Position numbers and translations under genes: made by a program
Notes under the pieces: generated by a model
What the model was told of the DNA's origin: nothing
What the model saw: the letters and a program-made list of their open reading frames with translations, nothing else
Databases searched by the model: none
Source: Candidatus Njordarchaeota archaeon
GTDB taxonomy: Archaea; Thermoproteota; JANJXX01; Panguiarchaeales; Panguiarchaeaceae
Direction of reading: 5' to 3'
Assembly: GCA_029855985.1 (NCBI GenBank)
Contig: JAGSHR010000168.1
Coordinates: 1 to 8,963 of the forward strand
Length of the DNA: 8,963 nt
Shown: positions 1-5,748 of the stretch, piece after piece
Layout: the number at the start of each line of letters is the position of its first letter
How positions within the stretch are numbered: position 1 is the first letter of the stretch

Positions 1-2
1 AC

Positions 3-518
3 CATGTAACTGAATTTGAAGCCCTCGAAAACTTGGCAGAAAAACTAGGAGATATATTAAGCGAAGTAGAAGTGGATCTTGCATCTAGAAAACAAAGAGT
101 ACTAGAGGACGCAAGAGGGATATTATCATATCAATTTGGAGTTAAAGTAGCTAGTGAATTAATTAAAAATGCTGAAGTCGAAGGCTCACCGATGAGCAAA
201 GGAAGATACCAAATAAAGAATATTGCAACATTCGATAGGGAGTATGGTCTATTTATACCCCTAAAAGGAGGGACTCAAGTGCTAGTCATGGAGAACACAT
301 ACACAGTTACAGTAAAGCAAGATAGTATAACAGAAGATGTTTATGTAAAGGGAAATCAAATTGTTGCTGCTACAAGAGATATGATCCCTGGAGACTACGT
401 GGCAATAAAAAACACGAATGAGGAAATCCTAGGAGTAGGCCTAACAAACTTTACTGGAAGCGAACTGCAAAACTTGATTGGAAAAACCAACGCCATAAGA
501 ATTATCAAAAAGTTTTAA
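3..518 (+). CDS. Archaeosine tRNA-guanine transglycosylase or related TgtA2/ArcS protein, C-terminal part with PUA domain (5' end outside window)
   Basis: The reading frame is open to the left edge, with codons for H-V-T-E-F-E-A-L-E-N before the TTG at 33, so this is the tail of a longer gene and the TTG is not a convincing start. About 171 residues are visible. A charged helix is followed by R-G-I-L-S-Y-Q-F-G, which matches the (R)A-x-x-Y-Q-F-G signature at the entrance of the C-terminal domains of archaeal archaeosine transglycosylases and their ArcS paralogues. The last 80 residues look like a PUA domain: a V-Y-V-K-G segment, then P-G-D-Y-V-A-I-K-N and an I-L-G-V-G-L strand, ending in A-I-R-I-I-K-K-F. 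In the family, the PUA domain grips the tRNA acceptor stem so that G15 in the D-loop is reached for archaeosine synthesis. The catalytic domain is not in the window, so transglycosylase and archaeosine synthase cannot be told apart. A separate PUA subunit of a split enzyme is also possible. It converges on truA, 13 bases between stops. Confidence 0.72.
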   Translation, partial: HVTEFEALENLAEKLGDILSEVEVDLASRKQRVLEDARGILSYQFGVKVASELIKNAEVEGSPMSKGRYQIKNIATFDREYGLFIPLKGGTQVLVMENTYTVTVKQDSITEDVYVKGNQIVAATRDMIPGDYVAIKNTNEEILGVGLTNFTGSELQNLIGKTNAIRIIKKF

Positions 519-531
519 GTTTATTTCACGC

Positions 532-1302
532 TTAAAGTACCCACTTGCTCGCAAATAATATCGCCAATCTTTTCACTTTTTCAAGGAAGATACGCCTTAA
601 AATTCTCAAATCCACGCGATGTTTCCAATTAACATCAATATCAACATCCCAAAGAATTAATCCCTCAGCTGGAGCGGGAGGAATCCCTCTTTTGAACTGA
701 TTTCCTTGAAGCACACTGACAAGCTCGTCATATTTAATTTTTCCCAGCCCGTACATTTTCATGAGCGTGATAAGTCTCCTAACCTGCTCCCACAGAAAAT
801 ATTTTCCAGATACATAAAAGAATTGAAAGTCTTCTCTTAAGTCGCAATTAACCTTCAAACGCATCTCTGTTTTTCCTACGGCAAGTTTTGATCTCTTAGA
901 TAGGCTCTTGAAATCCCAGTAATCACTCGAAATTAACTCACATATCTCTATAAGCTTAGAATAATTTTCTCTAAAATTCGGAGCAATATACAGGTACGTC
1001 TTCTTTGTTATACGCTTTCTAATTTGCCTAAAATTAACCCAAGCATAACTGTGAACGATTAAACTTTCAGGTAAAAGTGAATCAAAAGCATTCACAGAGA
1101 ATGATCTATCTACATCTAAGGACAATATTTGGAATAGAGCATGCACACCCCGATCAGTTCGCGACATGAACCATAATCGTTTCTTGTTATACCCTAGAGA
1201 CCCAAGGGCTTCTTTGATCTTAGACATTACAGTAGTCACATTCACTTGTTCAGCCATACCTCCATAGTAAGTACCATCATATGCTAAACCCATCAACAAC
1301 AC
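532..1302 (-). CDS. truA: tRNA pseudouridine synthase A (TruA)
   Basis: Converts uridine to pseudouridine in the anticodon arm of tRNAs (positions 38-40 in the family). From the chosen start it is 256 residues, normal for TruA. Seen: N-terminal A-Y-D-G-T (7-11); the catalytic loop S-R-T-D-R-G-V-H-A (47-55) with Asp50 as the expected nucleophile; G-K-Y-F-L-W-E-Q-V-R-R-L-I, matching the family's G-x-x-F-L-x-x-M-V-R segment; and P-A-P-A-E-G-L-I-L near the end, matching the A-P-A-x-G-L motif. The usual Gln after Y-D-G-T-x-x-x-G is replaced (G-G-M-A). The frame can be opened further up to a TTG at 1320, but that codon lies only about 15 bases from the TATA box at 1331-1340 and so is probably not transcribed. 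GTG at 1302 has a G-G-G-T-G ribosome site 7 bases upstream and puts Y-D-G-T at the usual distance from the N-terminus. ATG at 1293 is a weaker alternative. Confidence 0.93.
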   Translation of the reverse strand: MLLMGLAYDGTYYGGMAEQVNVTTVMSKIKEALGSLGYNKKRLWFMSRTDRGVHALFQILSLDVDRSFSVNAFDSLLPESLIVHSYAWVNFRQIRKRITKKTYLYIAPNFRENYSKLIEICELISSDYWDFKSLSKRSKLAVGKTEMRLKVNCDLREDFQFFYVSGKYFLWEQVRRLITLMKMYGLGKIKYDELVSVLQGNQFKRGIPPAPAEGLILWDVDIDVNWKHRVDLRILRRIFLEKVKRLAILFASKWVL

Positions 1303-1330
1303 GTTATGGCACCCATACAATTGTAAAATG

Positions 1331-1340
1331 TTTATAAAAG
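1331..1340 (-). promoter_or_regulatory. TATA box for truA
   Basis: On the minus strand the sequence reads CTTTTATAAA, a close match to the archaeal TATA consensus. Transcription normally starts about 25 bases downstream of the box centre, here near 1309, giving a leader of only a few bases before the GTG at 1302. This is why the TTG at 1320 was not taken as the start. Confidence 0.6.
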
Positions 1341-1385
1341 TAAAGCACTAAAAAAGAACCAAATGAACCTAATACCAAGGATTGG

Positions 1386-1397
1386 TTTTATATAAAA
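1386..1397 (+). promoter_or_regulatory. TATA box for the protein disulfide oxidoreductase gene (perfect palindrome)
   Basis: The 12 bases TTTTATATAAAA are a perfect inverted repeat and an excellent archaeal TATA box. A start of transcription about 25 bases downstream (near 1416) leaves a leader of about 23 bases containing the ribosome site at 1428-1435. The box lies inside the longest possible open frame (from the TTG at 1382), which argues that the frame before 1439 is not translated. Because it is symmetric, it could in principle also fire leftwards. Confidence 0.7.
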
Positions 1398-1427
1398 GAA
1401 ATCAACCGTATATAGTAAGACCGAAAA

Positions 1428-1435
1428 AGGTGGAG
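1428..1435 (+). promoter_or_regulatory. Ribosome binding site deciding the oxidoreductase start
   Basis: AGGTGGAG sits just upstream of the ATG at 1439 and closely resembles the archaeal AGGTGATC-type Shine-Dalgarno sequence, supporting that ATG as the start rather than the upstream TTG. Confidence 0.65.
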
Positions 1436-1438
1436 AAA

Positions 1439-2104
1439 ATGTCAGAAGAGGAAATCTTGGGAGAAGAAGACAAGAAATACATTAGGGAAAAATTCCAAAA
1501 GGAAATGAAGGACGAAGTGCCAATTACTCTTTACGTTGGCGGTGAATGCCAATATTGTGATGTGATAAAGAAGTTACTTGAAACATTCGAGGAACTAGCA
1601 GATGGGAAAATCAAGTTGACAATCAAGGAAATCGACGAAGCGGCTAAAAACGAACTAAAAGTAGATAGAGGGCCAGTTATACTTATAGGAAAAAACAATG
1701 AAGTAAGATACACTGGGGCCCCACTAGGAGAAGAAGGATGGGCGTTCATCGAAACAATCGTTATAGCATCCAACGGCAATCACGGAATCGAACACCACCT
1801 AGACGAAATAAAAAACCTCGACAAAAAGTATAGAATCGAAACAATAATTACACCATCATGCCCGTATTGTCCATACGCGGTCTTGAATGCGAACAGAGTG
1901 GCAATAGCAAGCGAAGGAAAAATAATAAGTGATACAGTTGAAGCATACGAATTTCCAGAAATTGCAGACAAATGGCACGTAACTGCGGTACCCACAACAG
2001 TAATCTCAGTAGAAGAACCATATAGCGGCGACGTTTTCAAGGTCGGAGTGGCTAACGAAGAAGAACTAATCCACGCAATATTAGGGGGAAGTCACGAGCA
2101 CTAA
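1439..2104 (+). CDS. Protein disulfide oxidoreductase (two-thioredoxin-fold PDO, glutaredoxin-like)
   Basis: Cytosolic thiol-disulfide oxidoreductase that forms, breaks and isomerises disulfide bonds; in hyperthermophiles it is central to making disulfide-stabilised intracellular proteins, working with a thioredoxin reductase. From the ATG chosen here it is 221 residues, close to the well-studied Pyrococcus and Sulfolobus PDOs (about 225-235). Two tandem thioredoxin folds are seen. The N-terminal unit has C37-Q-Y-C40 and a cis-proline strand R-G-P-V-I-L-I. The C-terminal unit has C141-P-Y-C144 and the cis-proline strand A-V-P-T-T-V-I. The CQYC/CPYC pair is the same as in Pyrococcus furiosus PDO, where the C-terminal site is the more active one. 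Both active sites look intact. The gene has its own TATA box and ribosome site, so it is probably a single-gene unit. It converges on the MJ1316-domain gene with 78 bases between. Codons favour CTA, AGA, GGA and AAC, as in the first part of the TIP49 gene. Confidence 0.95.
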   Translation: MSEEEILGEEDKKYIREKFQKEMKDEVPITLYVGGECQYCDVIKKLLETFEELADGKIKLTIKEIDEAAKNELKVDRGPVILIGKNNEVRYTGAPLGEEGWAFIETIVIASNGNHGIEHHLDEIKNLDKKYRIETIITPSCPYCPYAVLNANRVAIASEGKIISDTVEAYEFPEIADKWHVTAVPTTVISVEEPYSGDVFKVGVANEEELIHAILGGSHEH

Positions 2105-2182
2105 ACCCCCTAAAAATTCTTCAATTAAGGAGAAGGAAAAATATATAATTTTATTTCTAATCTCAACTTTCTAAGACTGTAT

Positions 2183-3130
2183 TCATTTATGAACATATAT
2201 TTGATCCCAATCACTAACCCTTAAGATCCCATGTATGCTAATTAACCAATCCAAGTCTTCTTTAGTGTAAAAAGAATCCAAATCAAATAAACTTGTTAGT
2301 TTAGCTTTCTCCAATAACTGTAATTCACGTCTAGGCGAGAGAATACGCTTTTCAGACATGTCACCGATCCCCAAAACAAACCCATTATCCCGAGTTAGAT
2401 AAATGTAGTAACCTAAAAGCTCTAACTGTTGTCGCCTATTAATAGGGATTTCATCTAGGGGGACAAATTCTAGGGAGTTATCTATACAAAGAAAGCCCTT
2501 ACCAAAAAAACAAGACATGATTTCATCAAGAGAAGTATCAACTTTAGGAACCACAATTCGCTGGTATTGTAACACATCTAAAAACAATTCTAGATCATGA
2601 AAAAGAGGAAGCAAACGAAAGACGCCATATAACTCGCTATCTCTATAAATCACTGCCACATATTTGAACACATCGTCCAAAACAACTTTTAGAGTAAACT
2701 CTTTGAAAGAGATTTCCTCAATTCGTGAAAAGAAACTTTCCCATGAAAACTCACTATCTTGCATTAACTTGTGCTCAATAAACTTGAGGATGAGGGGAGT
2801 ATTCCTTATTAAAACGTCGTTTTCGTAAACAAATTCTAAAGTGTAAGGAAAATCGTTCAAATCTATCTCACTGTGATTTAAGTATACGTTAGAAGGCATA
2901 TTTCTCAACAGATAAAATTTGCCTGTGAAAGTGTCCTGTATTGCTAAAATTTTGTATAGTGGGTAGAAATTACCCTTATAAATGAATCCATCGGCTTCAA
3001 ACTTAACAAAATTAAATGGAACGATACGCACTTTACTTGAATCTAAAACATATAATATAATGTCAGCTGGATCAATTCTTCTATCAAATATAACCCGTGA
3101 AACAAACTCCCTTATCGTTTTTTTACCCAT
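2183..3130 (-). CDS. MJ1316/DUF504 RNA-end-binding-type domain fused to an unrecognised C-terminal region
   Basis: A 315-residue protein starting at an ATG, with GTGAG 5 bases upstream as a ribosome site. Residues 4-66 resemble the MJ1316 (DUF504, UPF0248) family: I-R-E-F-V-S-R-V-I-F-D then R-I-D-P-A-D, a short V-R-I-V-P strand, G-F-I-Y-K-G, and F-Y-P-L-Y-K-I-L-A-I, the counterpart of the family's I-P-x-H-R-I-L-x-I end. The usual His of that last motif is Tyr here. The family has been predicted from comparative genomics to recognise cyclic-phosphate RNA ends; that is prediction, not proof. Typical archaeal members are only about 80 residues and stop here. Residues 67-315 match nothing I recognise: mixed helix and strand, hydrophobic but without clear membrane segments, two Cys near 207-215, ending in a small helical part (T-K-E-D-L-D-W-L-I-S-I-H-G-I-L). 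It diverges from the TIP49 gene and may share its control region. Confidence 0.6.
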   Translation of the reverse strand: MGKKTIREFVSRVIFDRRIDPADIILYVLDSSKVRIVPFNFVKFEADGFIYKGNFYPLYKILAIQDTFTGKFYLLRNMPSNVYLNHSEIDLNDFPYTLEFVYENDVLIRNTPLILKFIEHKLMQDSEFSWESFFSRIEEISFKEFTLKVVLDDVFKYVAVIYRDSELYGVFRLLPLFHDLELFLDVLQYQRIVVPKVDTSLDEIMSCFFGKGFLCIDNSLEFVPLDEIPINRRQQLELLGYYIYLTRDNGFVLGIGDMSEKRILSPRRELQLLEKAKLTSLFDLDSFYTKEDLDWLISIHGILRVSDWDQIYVHK

Positions 3131-3135
3131 ATTAA

Positions 3136-3190
3136 CTCACAGCTAAAATGGAACACACACAACAATAAACGCTAGAAACATTTAAAAAAT
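3136..3190 (-). promoter_or_regulatory. Probable promoter and ribosome site of the MJ1316-domain gene
   Basis: On the minus strand, ATTTTTTAAA (3190-3181) is an acceptable TATA element about 54 bases before the ATG at 3130, predicting transcription from near 3158. GTGAG at 3140-3136 lies 5 bases before the ATG and matches part of the archaeal GGTGATC site. The TATA element is weaker than those of the neighbouring plus-strand genes. Confidence 0.4.
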
Positions 3191-3205
3191 TCAGAATATG
3201 AAAGA

Positions 3206-3213
3206 TTTATATA
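3206..3213 (+). promoter_or_regulatory. TATA box for the TIP49 gene
   Basis: TTTATATA matches the archaeal TATA consensus. Transcription should start near 3235, leaving a leader of about 35 bases that contains a strong ribosome site at 3259-3266. Confidence 0.65.
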
Positions 3214-3258
3214 GGCTTCTGTCAAAAAATTAACACTAATACAGAAAACACTTATTCT

Positions 3259-3266
3259 AGGTGATC
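3259..3266 (+). promoter_or_regulatory. Near-ideal ribosome binding site of the TIP49 gene
   Basis: AGGTGATC is fully complementary to the conserved archaeal 16S rRNA 3' end and lies 4 bases before the ATG at 3271. It fixes this start and suggests efficient translation. Confidence 0.75.
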
Positions 3267-3270
3267 CTAA

Positions 3271-4623
3271 ATGAGCTCAAAAGAACTAATCAGGGTAGGT
3301 GCACATAGTCACATAAGAGGACTAGGACTAGACGAGAAAGGGAAAGCCAAATTCATAGCTGATGGAATGGTAGGACAAACCAAAGCCAGAGAAGCAGCGG
3401 GACTAGTGGTAAGACTAATAAAACAAGGAAAAATGGCGGGAAGAGCAGTACTGCTCGCGGGTCCTCCAGGAACAGGTAAAACCGCTATAGCAATCGGAAT
3501 CGCTAGGGAACTCGGTAGCGATGTACCATTCGTTCAACTAAGCGGTTCAGAAATATACTCAGCGGAAGTAAAGAAAACGGAGGTCCTAATGAAGGCATTA
3601 AGAAAAGCGATAGGAGTGAGATTTAGAGAAAAAAGAATGGTGCTAGAAGGTGAAGTAGAAGAATTCCAACCACACTACGTTCAACACCCATTTAACCCCT
3701 ACCAAAGAGTAATCGAAAAAGCAAAACTCACACTAAAAACAAAAGACGAGCAAGTCACCTACACAGTAGGCCCAGAAGTCGCAGAGGAAATGGTATCAAA
3801 GGGTGTTAAAAGAGGAATGGTGATAATGATTGACAAAGAAAACGGACACGTAAGCGTTCTAGGAATCAGTGAAGAAGCGGCAAAAGAACTAAGCTATGAT
3901 ATCGGGAGAGTACAAAAAGTCCCAGTACCAACGGGACACGTAGAAAAAGAAAGAGAATTCGTATACACACTAACGTTAGACGACCTAGACGAACTATTCC
4001 AAAAACAAAGGAGAGGAGCAGGACTCGTATCACTACTTTTTGGAGCAACAGAAGAAAGAAAAGAAATAGACCCAGAAATAAGAATGGAAGTAGACAAACT
4101 CGTGCAAGAAAGAGTAAAGCAAGGAACAGCAGAAATAATTCCAGGTGTACTCTTTCTCGATGAAATCCACATGTTAGACATTGAGGCTTTCAGTTTCTTG
4201 AACCGTGCGTTGGAAAGCGAACTAGCACCCATAGTTATTATGGCTTCGAATAGGGGTTTGGTGAGGATTAGGGGTACTGATATTGTTTCTCCGCATGGTA
4301 TGCCTTTGGATTTGTTGGATAGGTTGTTGATTATTAATACGTATCCTTATGAGGCTGAGGCGGTTAGGGAGATTTTGAAGATTAGGGCTGGTGAGGAAAA
4401 TATAAAGTTGAGTGATGATGCGTTGGAGTTTTTGACGGAGTTGGGTGTGAAGGTTTCTTTGAGGTATGCAATTCAGTTGATGGCGCCTGCGTTCGAGAGG
4501 GCGAAGTTGAATGGTAGGGATGAGGTGACAAGAGAGGATATAGAGGCATTAAGAGGAGTGTTCGCAAGCGTAGAAGAAAGCGTGGAGCACCTAAAACAAT
4601 ACGAGGAAAAATACCTAAAATAA
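3271..4623 (+). CDS. TIP49/RuvB-like AAA+ ATPase (archaeal homologue of RuvBL1/RuvBL2)
   Basis: A 450-residue AAA+ ATPase of the TIP49 family, the archaeal counterpart of eukaryotic RuvBL1/Rvb1 and RuvBL2/Rvb2, hexamer-forming chaperone-helicases of chromatin remodelling, snoRNP assembly and other complexes. Its archaeal role is not settled. Seen in order: N-terminal G-A-H-S-H-I-R-G-L-G-L (9-20) and G-M-V-G-Q (32-36), both TIP49 signatures; Walker A G-P-P-G-T-G-K-T (64-71); G-S-E-I-Y-S (92-97); I-G-V-R-F (114-118) leading into the long OB-fold insertion (about 120-240) that separates TIP49 from bacterial RuvB; Walker B L-F-L-D-E-I-H (294-300, Asp297 and Glu298); sensor 1 A-S-N-R-G (325-329); G-M-P-L-D-L-L-D-R-L (343-352); sensor 2 S-L-R-Y-A (396-400, Arg398). 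All ATPase residues look intact. The gene stands alone between its own promoter and a T-rich terminator. Codon style changes sharply within bases 4234-4527. Confidence 0.95.
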   Translation: MSSKELIRVGAHSHIRGLGLDEKGKAKFIADGMVGQTKAREAAGLVVRLIKQGKMAGRAVLLAGPPGTGKTAIAIGIARELGSDVPFVQLSGSEIYSAEVKKTEVLMKALRKAIGVRFREKRMVLEGEVEEFQPHYVQHPFNPYQRVIEKAKLTLKTKDEQVTYTVGPEVAEEMVSKGVKRGMVIMIDKENGHVSVLGISEEAAKELSYDIGRVQKVPVPTGHVEKEREFVYTLTLDDLDELFQKQRRGAGLVSLLFGATEERKEIDPEIRMEVDKLVQERVKQGTAEIIPGVLFLDEIHMLDIEAFSFLNRALESELAPIVIMASNRGLVRIRGTDIVSPHGMPLDLLDRLLIINTYPYEAEAVREILKIRAGEENIKLSDDALEFLTELGVKVSLRYAIQLMAPAFERAKLNGRDEVTREDIEALRGVFASVEESVEHLKQYEEKYLK

Positions 4624-4629
4624 ACACCA

Positions 4630-4640
4630 CTTTTTTAAAC
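4630..4640 (+). terminator. T-rich terminator after the TIP49 gene (possibly also a TATA element for the next gene)
   Basis: Six T residues (4631-4636) follow the stop codon by 7 bases, typical of archaeal oligo-T termination without a hairpin. The same stretch reads CTTTTTTAAAC, which could also serve as a TATA-like element for the gene at 4703, giving transcription near 4661. The two roles cannot be separated from sequence alone. Confidence 0.4.
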
Positions 4641-4692
4641 CAAACACACTAAGACTAAGATAACGCGGTATAAGAAGGTAAGAAGGACAATT

Positions 4693-4697
4693 AGGTG
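4693..4697 (+). promoter_or_regulatory. Ribosome binding site of the stand-alone recognition protein
   Basis: AGGTG lies 5 bases before the ATG at 4703. It shows that the 344-residue protein has its own translation start and is not simply the accidental tail of a gene whose front is missing. Confidence 0.6.
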
Positions 4698-4702
4698 TTC
4701 AT

Positions 4703-5737
4703 ATGAGATACAAGTTAGACTTTAGTAGAGTGTCATTCAAGTATCGAGACTTGTTTGAGAAGATACGAGGAGGACATTATACATTGGACAACTTCGCGTA
4801 TGTTTACAGGGGTATTTGGACGGGAGTTCTCAGGATTTTTGTTGTGGATTCTGAAATAATTGAGAGATTCAATATTGAAAAGGGTGCTCTTAAGCCAATA
4901 CTAAGGGGAAAAGACATTTTCCCGTTCTATTACCGATTTAATGATAAGTGGGTGATATACACAAATCAGCCTGATTTTAAAGATAAGTTCCCTAACGCTA
5001 TAAAATATCTTGAGCAATACAAGACTGTTTTAGAGCGTAGGGGTGCTGTTTGGATACATGGGCGTCAGTGGTGGGAATTAGAGGATCCCTTGAGTCCGGA
5101 ATGGTTTGAGTTAGAAAAATTAGTTGCACCATACACATCTAATAGGAATTCTTTTGCCTACGAAGAAGGAAAGTACTATGTGATGGATTCAACTATAATC
5201 GTTAGGTTCTGGAAAAATGAGGAAGAAAGGGAAAACTATCTAAAGGATTTTGATTACCTGTTAGGAGAGGGATTTAGCAAAATCTGTAACTTGGATGAGG
5301 CAAGGCGACTTCTTAAGCCCAGCACTGAGAATCTCTTCTATCTCCTCGGTTTATTAAACTCTGATCTGCTTGAATTCTTCATTAAATTATATGCCCCGAG
5401 AGTGTCAAAGAGACAGAGAAAGCCTCCAAAAGGAAGGTTCTTCCTGTATATTCCTCCCTTCCCAAACGTATTGCCCATAGCTGTTGGCGATGAGGATACT
5501 AGACGGGAAATTGTGAAGTTAGTAAGGGAAATAATGTCCCTGTCAATTAAGATTGATGAATTAGCAAGTAGAGAGGGTGACGATGAGAATAGCGGTGAGT
5601 ACCGCGACCAGTTAGAGGAATTGATAGAAAAGAGGGACATACTGCTTGGTGAACTGAACGAAATTATTTTTAATTTGTATGGATTAGGGGAAGAAGAAAA
5701 AGCAGTTGTTCAGTCATTTGTTTTAAAGAAGAGATAA
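4703..5737 (+). CDS. Stand-alone TaqI-like C-terminal specificity (target recognition) domain protein, no methyltransferase domain
   Basis: The 344 residues match the C-terminal target-recognition half of type IIG/Eco57I-like adenine methyltransferases (TaqI-like specificity domain). Seen: F-A-Y-V-Y-R-G-I-W-T-G (31-41), the counterpart of the G-I-x-T-G entry motif; L-K-P-I-L-R-G-K-D-I (63-72), a strong family signature; K-Y-L-E-Q-Y-K and L-E-R-R-G (101-114); H-G-R-Q-W-W-E-L (119-126); a K-L-V-A-P-Y region followed by N-S-F-A-Y (139-153); L-L-G-L-L-N-S-D-L-L (214-223); the P-P-F-P segment (251-254); a charged coiled-coil-like helix (about 265-320); and the tail I-I-F-N-L-Y-G-L-G-E-E-E (321-332), matching the L-Y-x-L-x-x-E-E end of such enzymes. 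No Asn-Pro-Pro-Tyr catalytic motif or SAM-binding motif is present, and the 79 bases upstream cannot hold one. It may supply DNA specificity to a methyltransferase encoded elsewhere, or be a remnant kept for DNA binding. Converges on argS. Confidence 0.72.
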   Translation: MRYKLDFSRVSFKYRDLFEKIRGGHYTLDNFAYVYRGIWTGVLRIFVVDSEIIERFNIEKGALKPILRGKDIFPFYYRFNDKWVIYTNQPDFKDKFPNAIKYLEQYKTVLERRGAVWIHGRQWWELEDPLSPEWFELEKLVAPYTSNRNSFAYEEGKYYVMDSTIIVRFWKNEEERENYLKDFDYLLGEGFSKICNLDEARRLLKPSTENLFYLLGLLNSDLLEFFIKLYAPRVSKRQRKPPKGRFFLYIPPFPNVLPIAVGDEDTRREIVKLVREIMSLSIKIDELASREGDDENSGEYRDQLEELIEKRDILLGELNEIIFNLYGLGEEEKAVVQSFVLKKR

Positions 5738-5748
5738 AAAATATTTTT
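5736..5748. terminator. Overlapping bidirectional A/T terminator between the recognition-protein gene and argS
   Basis: The A-tract/T-tract palindrome AAAAAATATTTTT overlaps both stop codons (5735-5737 plus, 5747-5749 minus). Each strand therefore ends in an oligo-T run right at the end of its gene, the usual archaeal termination signal. Confidence 0.45.

Noticed and set aside
33..35. TTG as the start of a complete 161-residue protein at the left edge
   Set aside because: The frame is open to the edge, the extra residues look like protein, there is no ribosome site before the TTG, and the domain is normally the tail of a longer enzyme.
1386..1397. Perfect palindrome as a repressor operator or repeat element
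   Set aside because: It is fully explained as a strong symmetric TATA box in the right place for the gene at 1439.
1531..2040. Two minus-strand open frames opposite the disulfide oxidoreductase gene
   Set aside because: Low-complexity Ser/Ile-rich translations without start signals; the plus-strand frame carries both CxxC active sites.
4382..4630. Minus-strand open frame of 82 codons inside the TIP49 gene
   Set aside because: It is a shadow of the G/T-rich codon tract on the plus strand, has a low-complexity Ser/Thr/Pro/His-rich translation, and lies opposite a well-conserved ATPase gene.
4666..4676. GGTATAAGAAG as the TATA box for the recognition-protein gene
   Set aside because: Transcription would start at about 4696, inside the ribosome site at 4693-4697, so the more upstream T-rich element at 4630-4640 is the better candidate; neither is certain.
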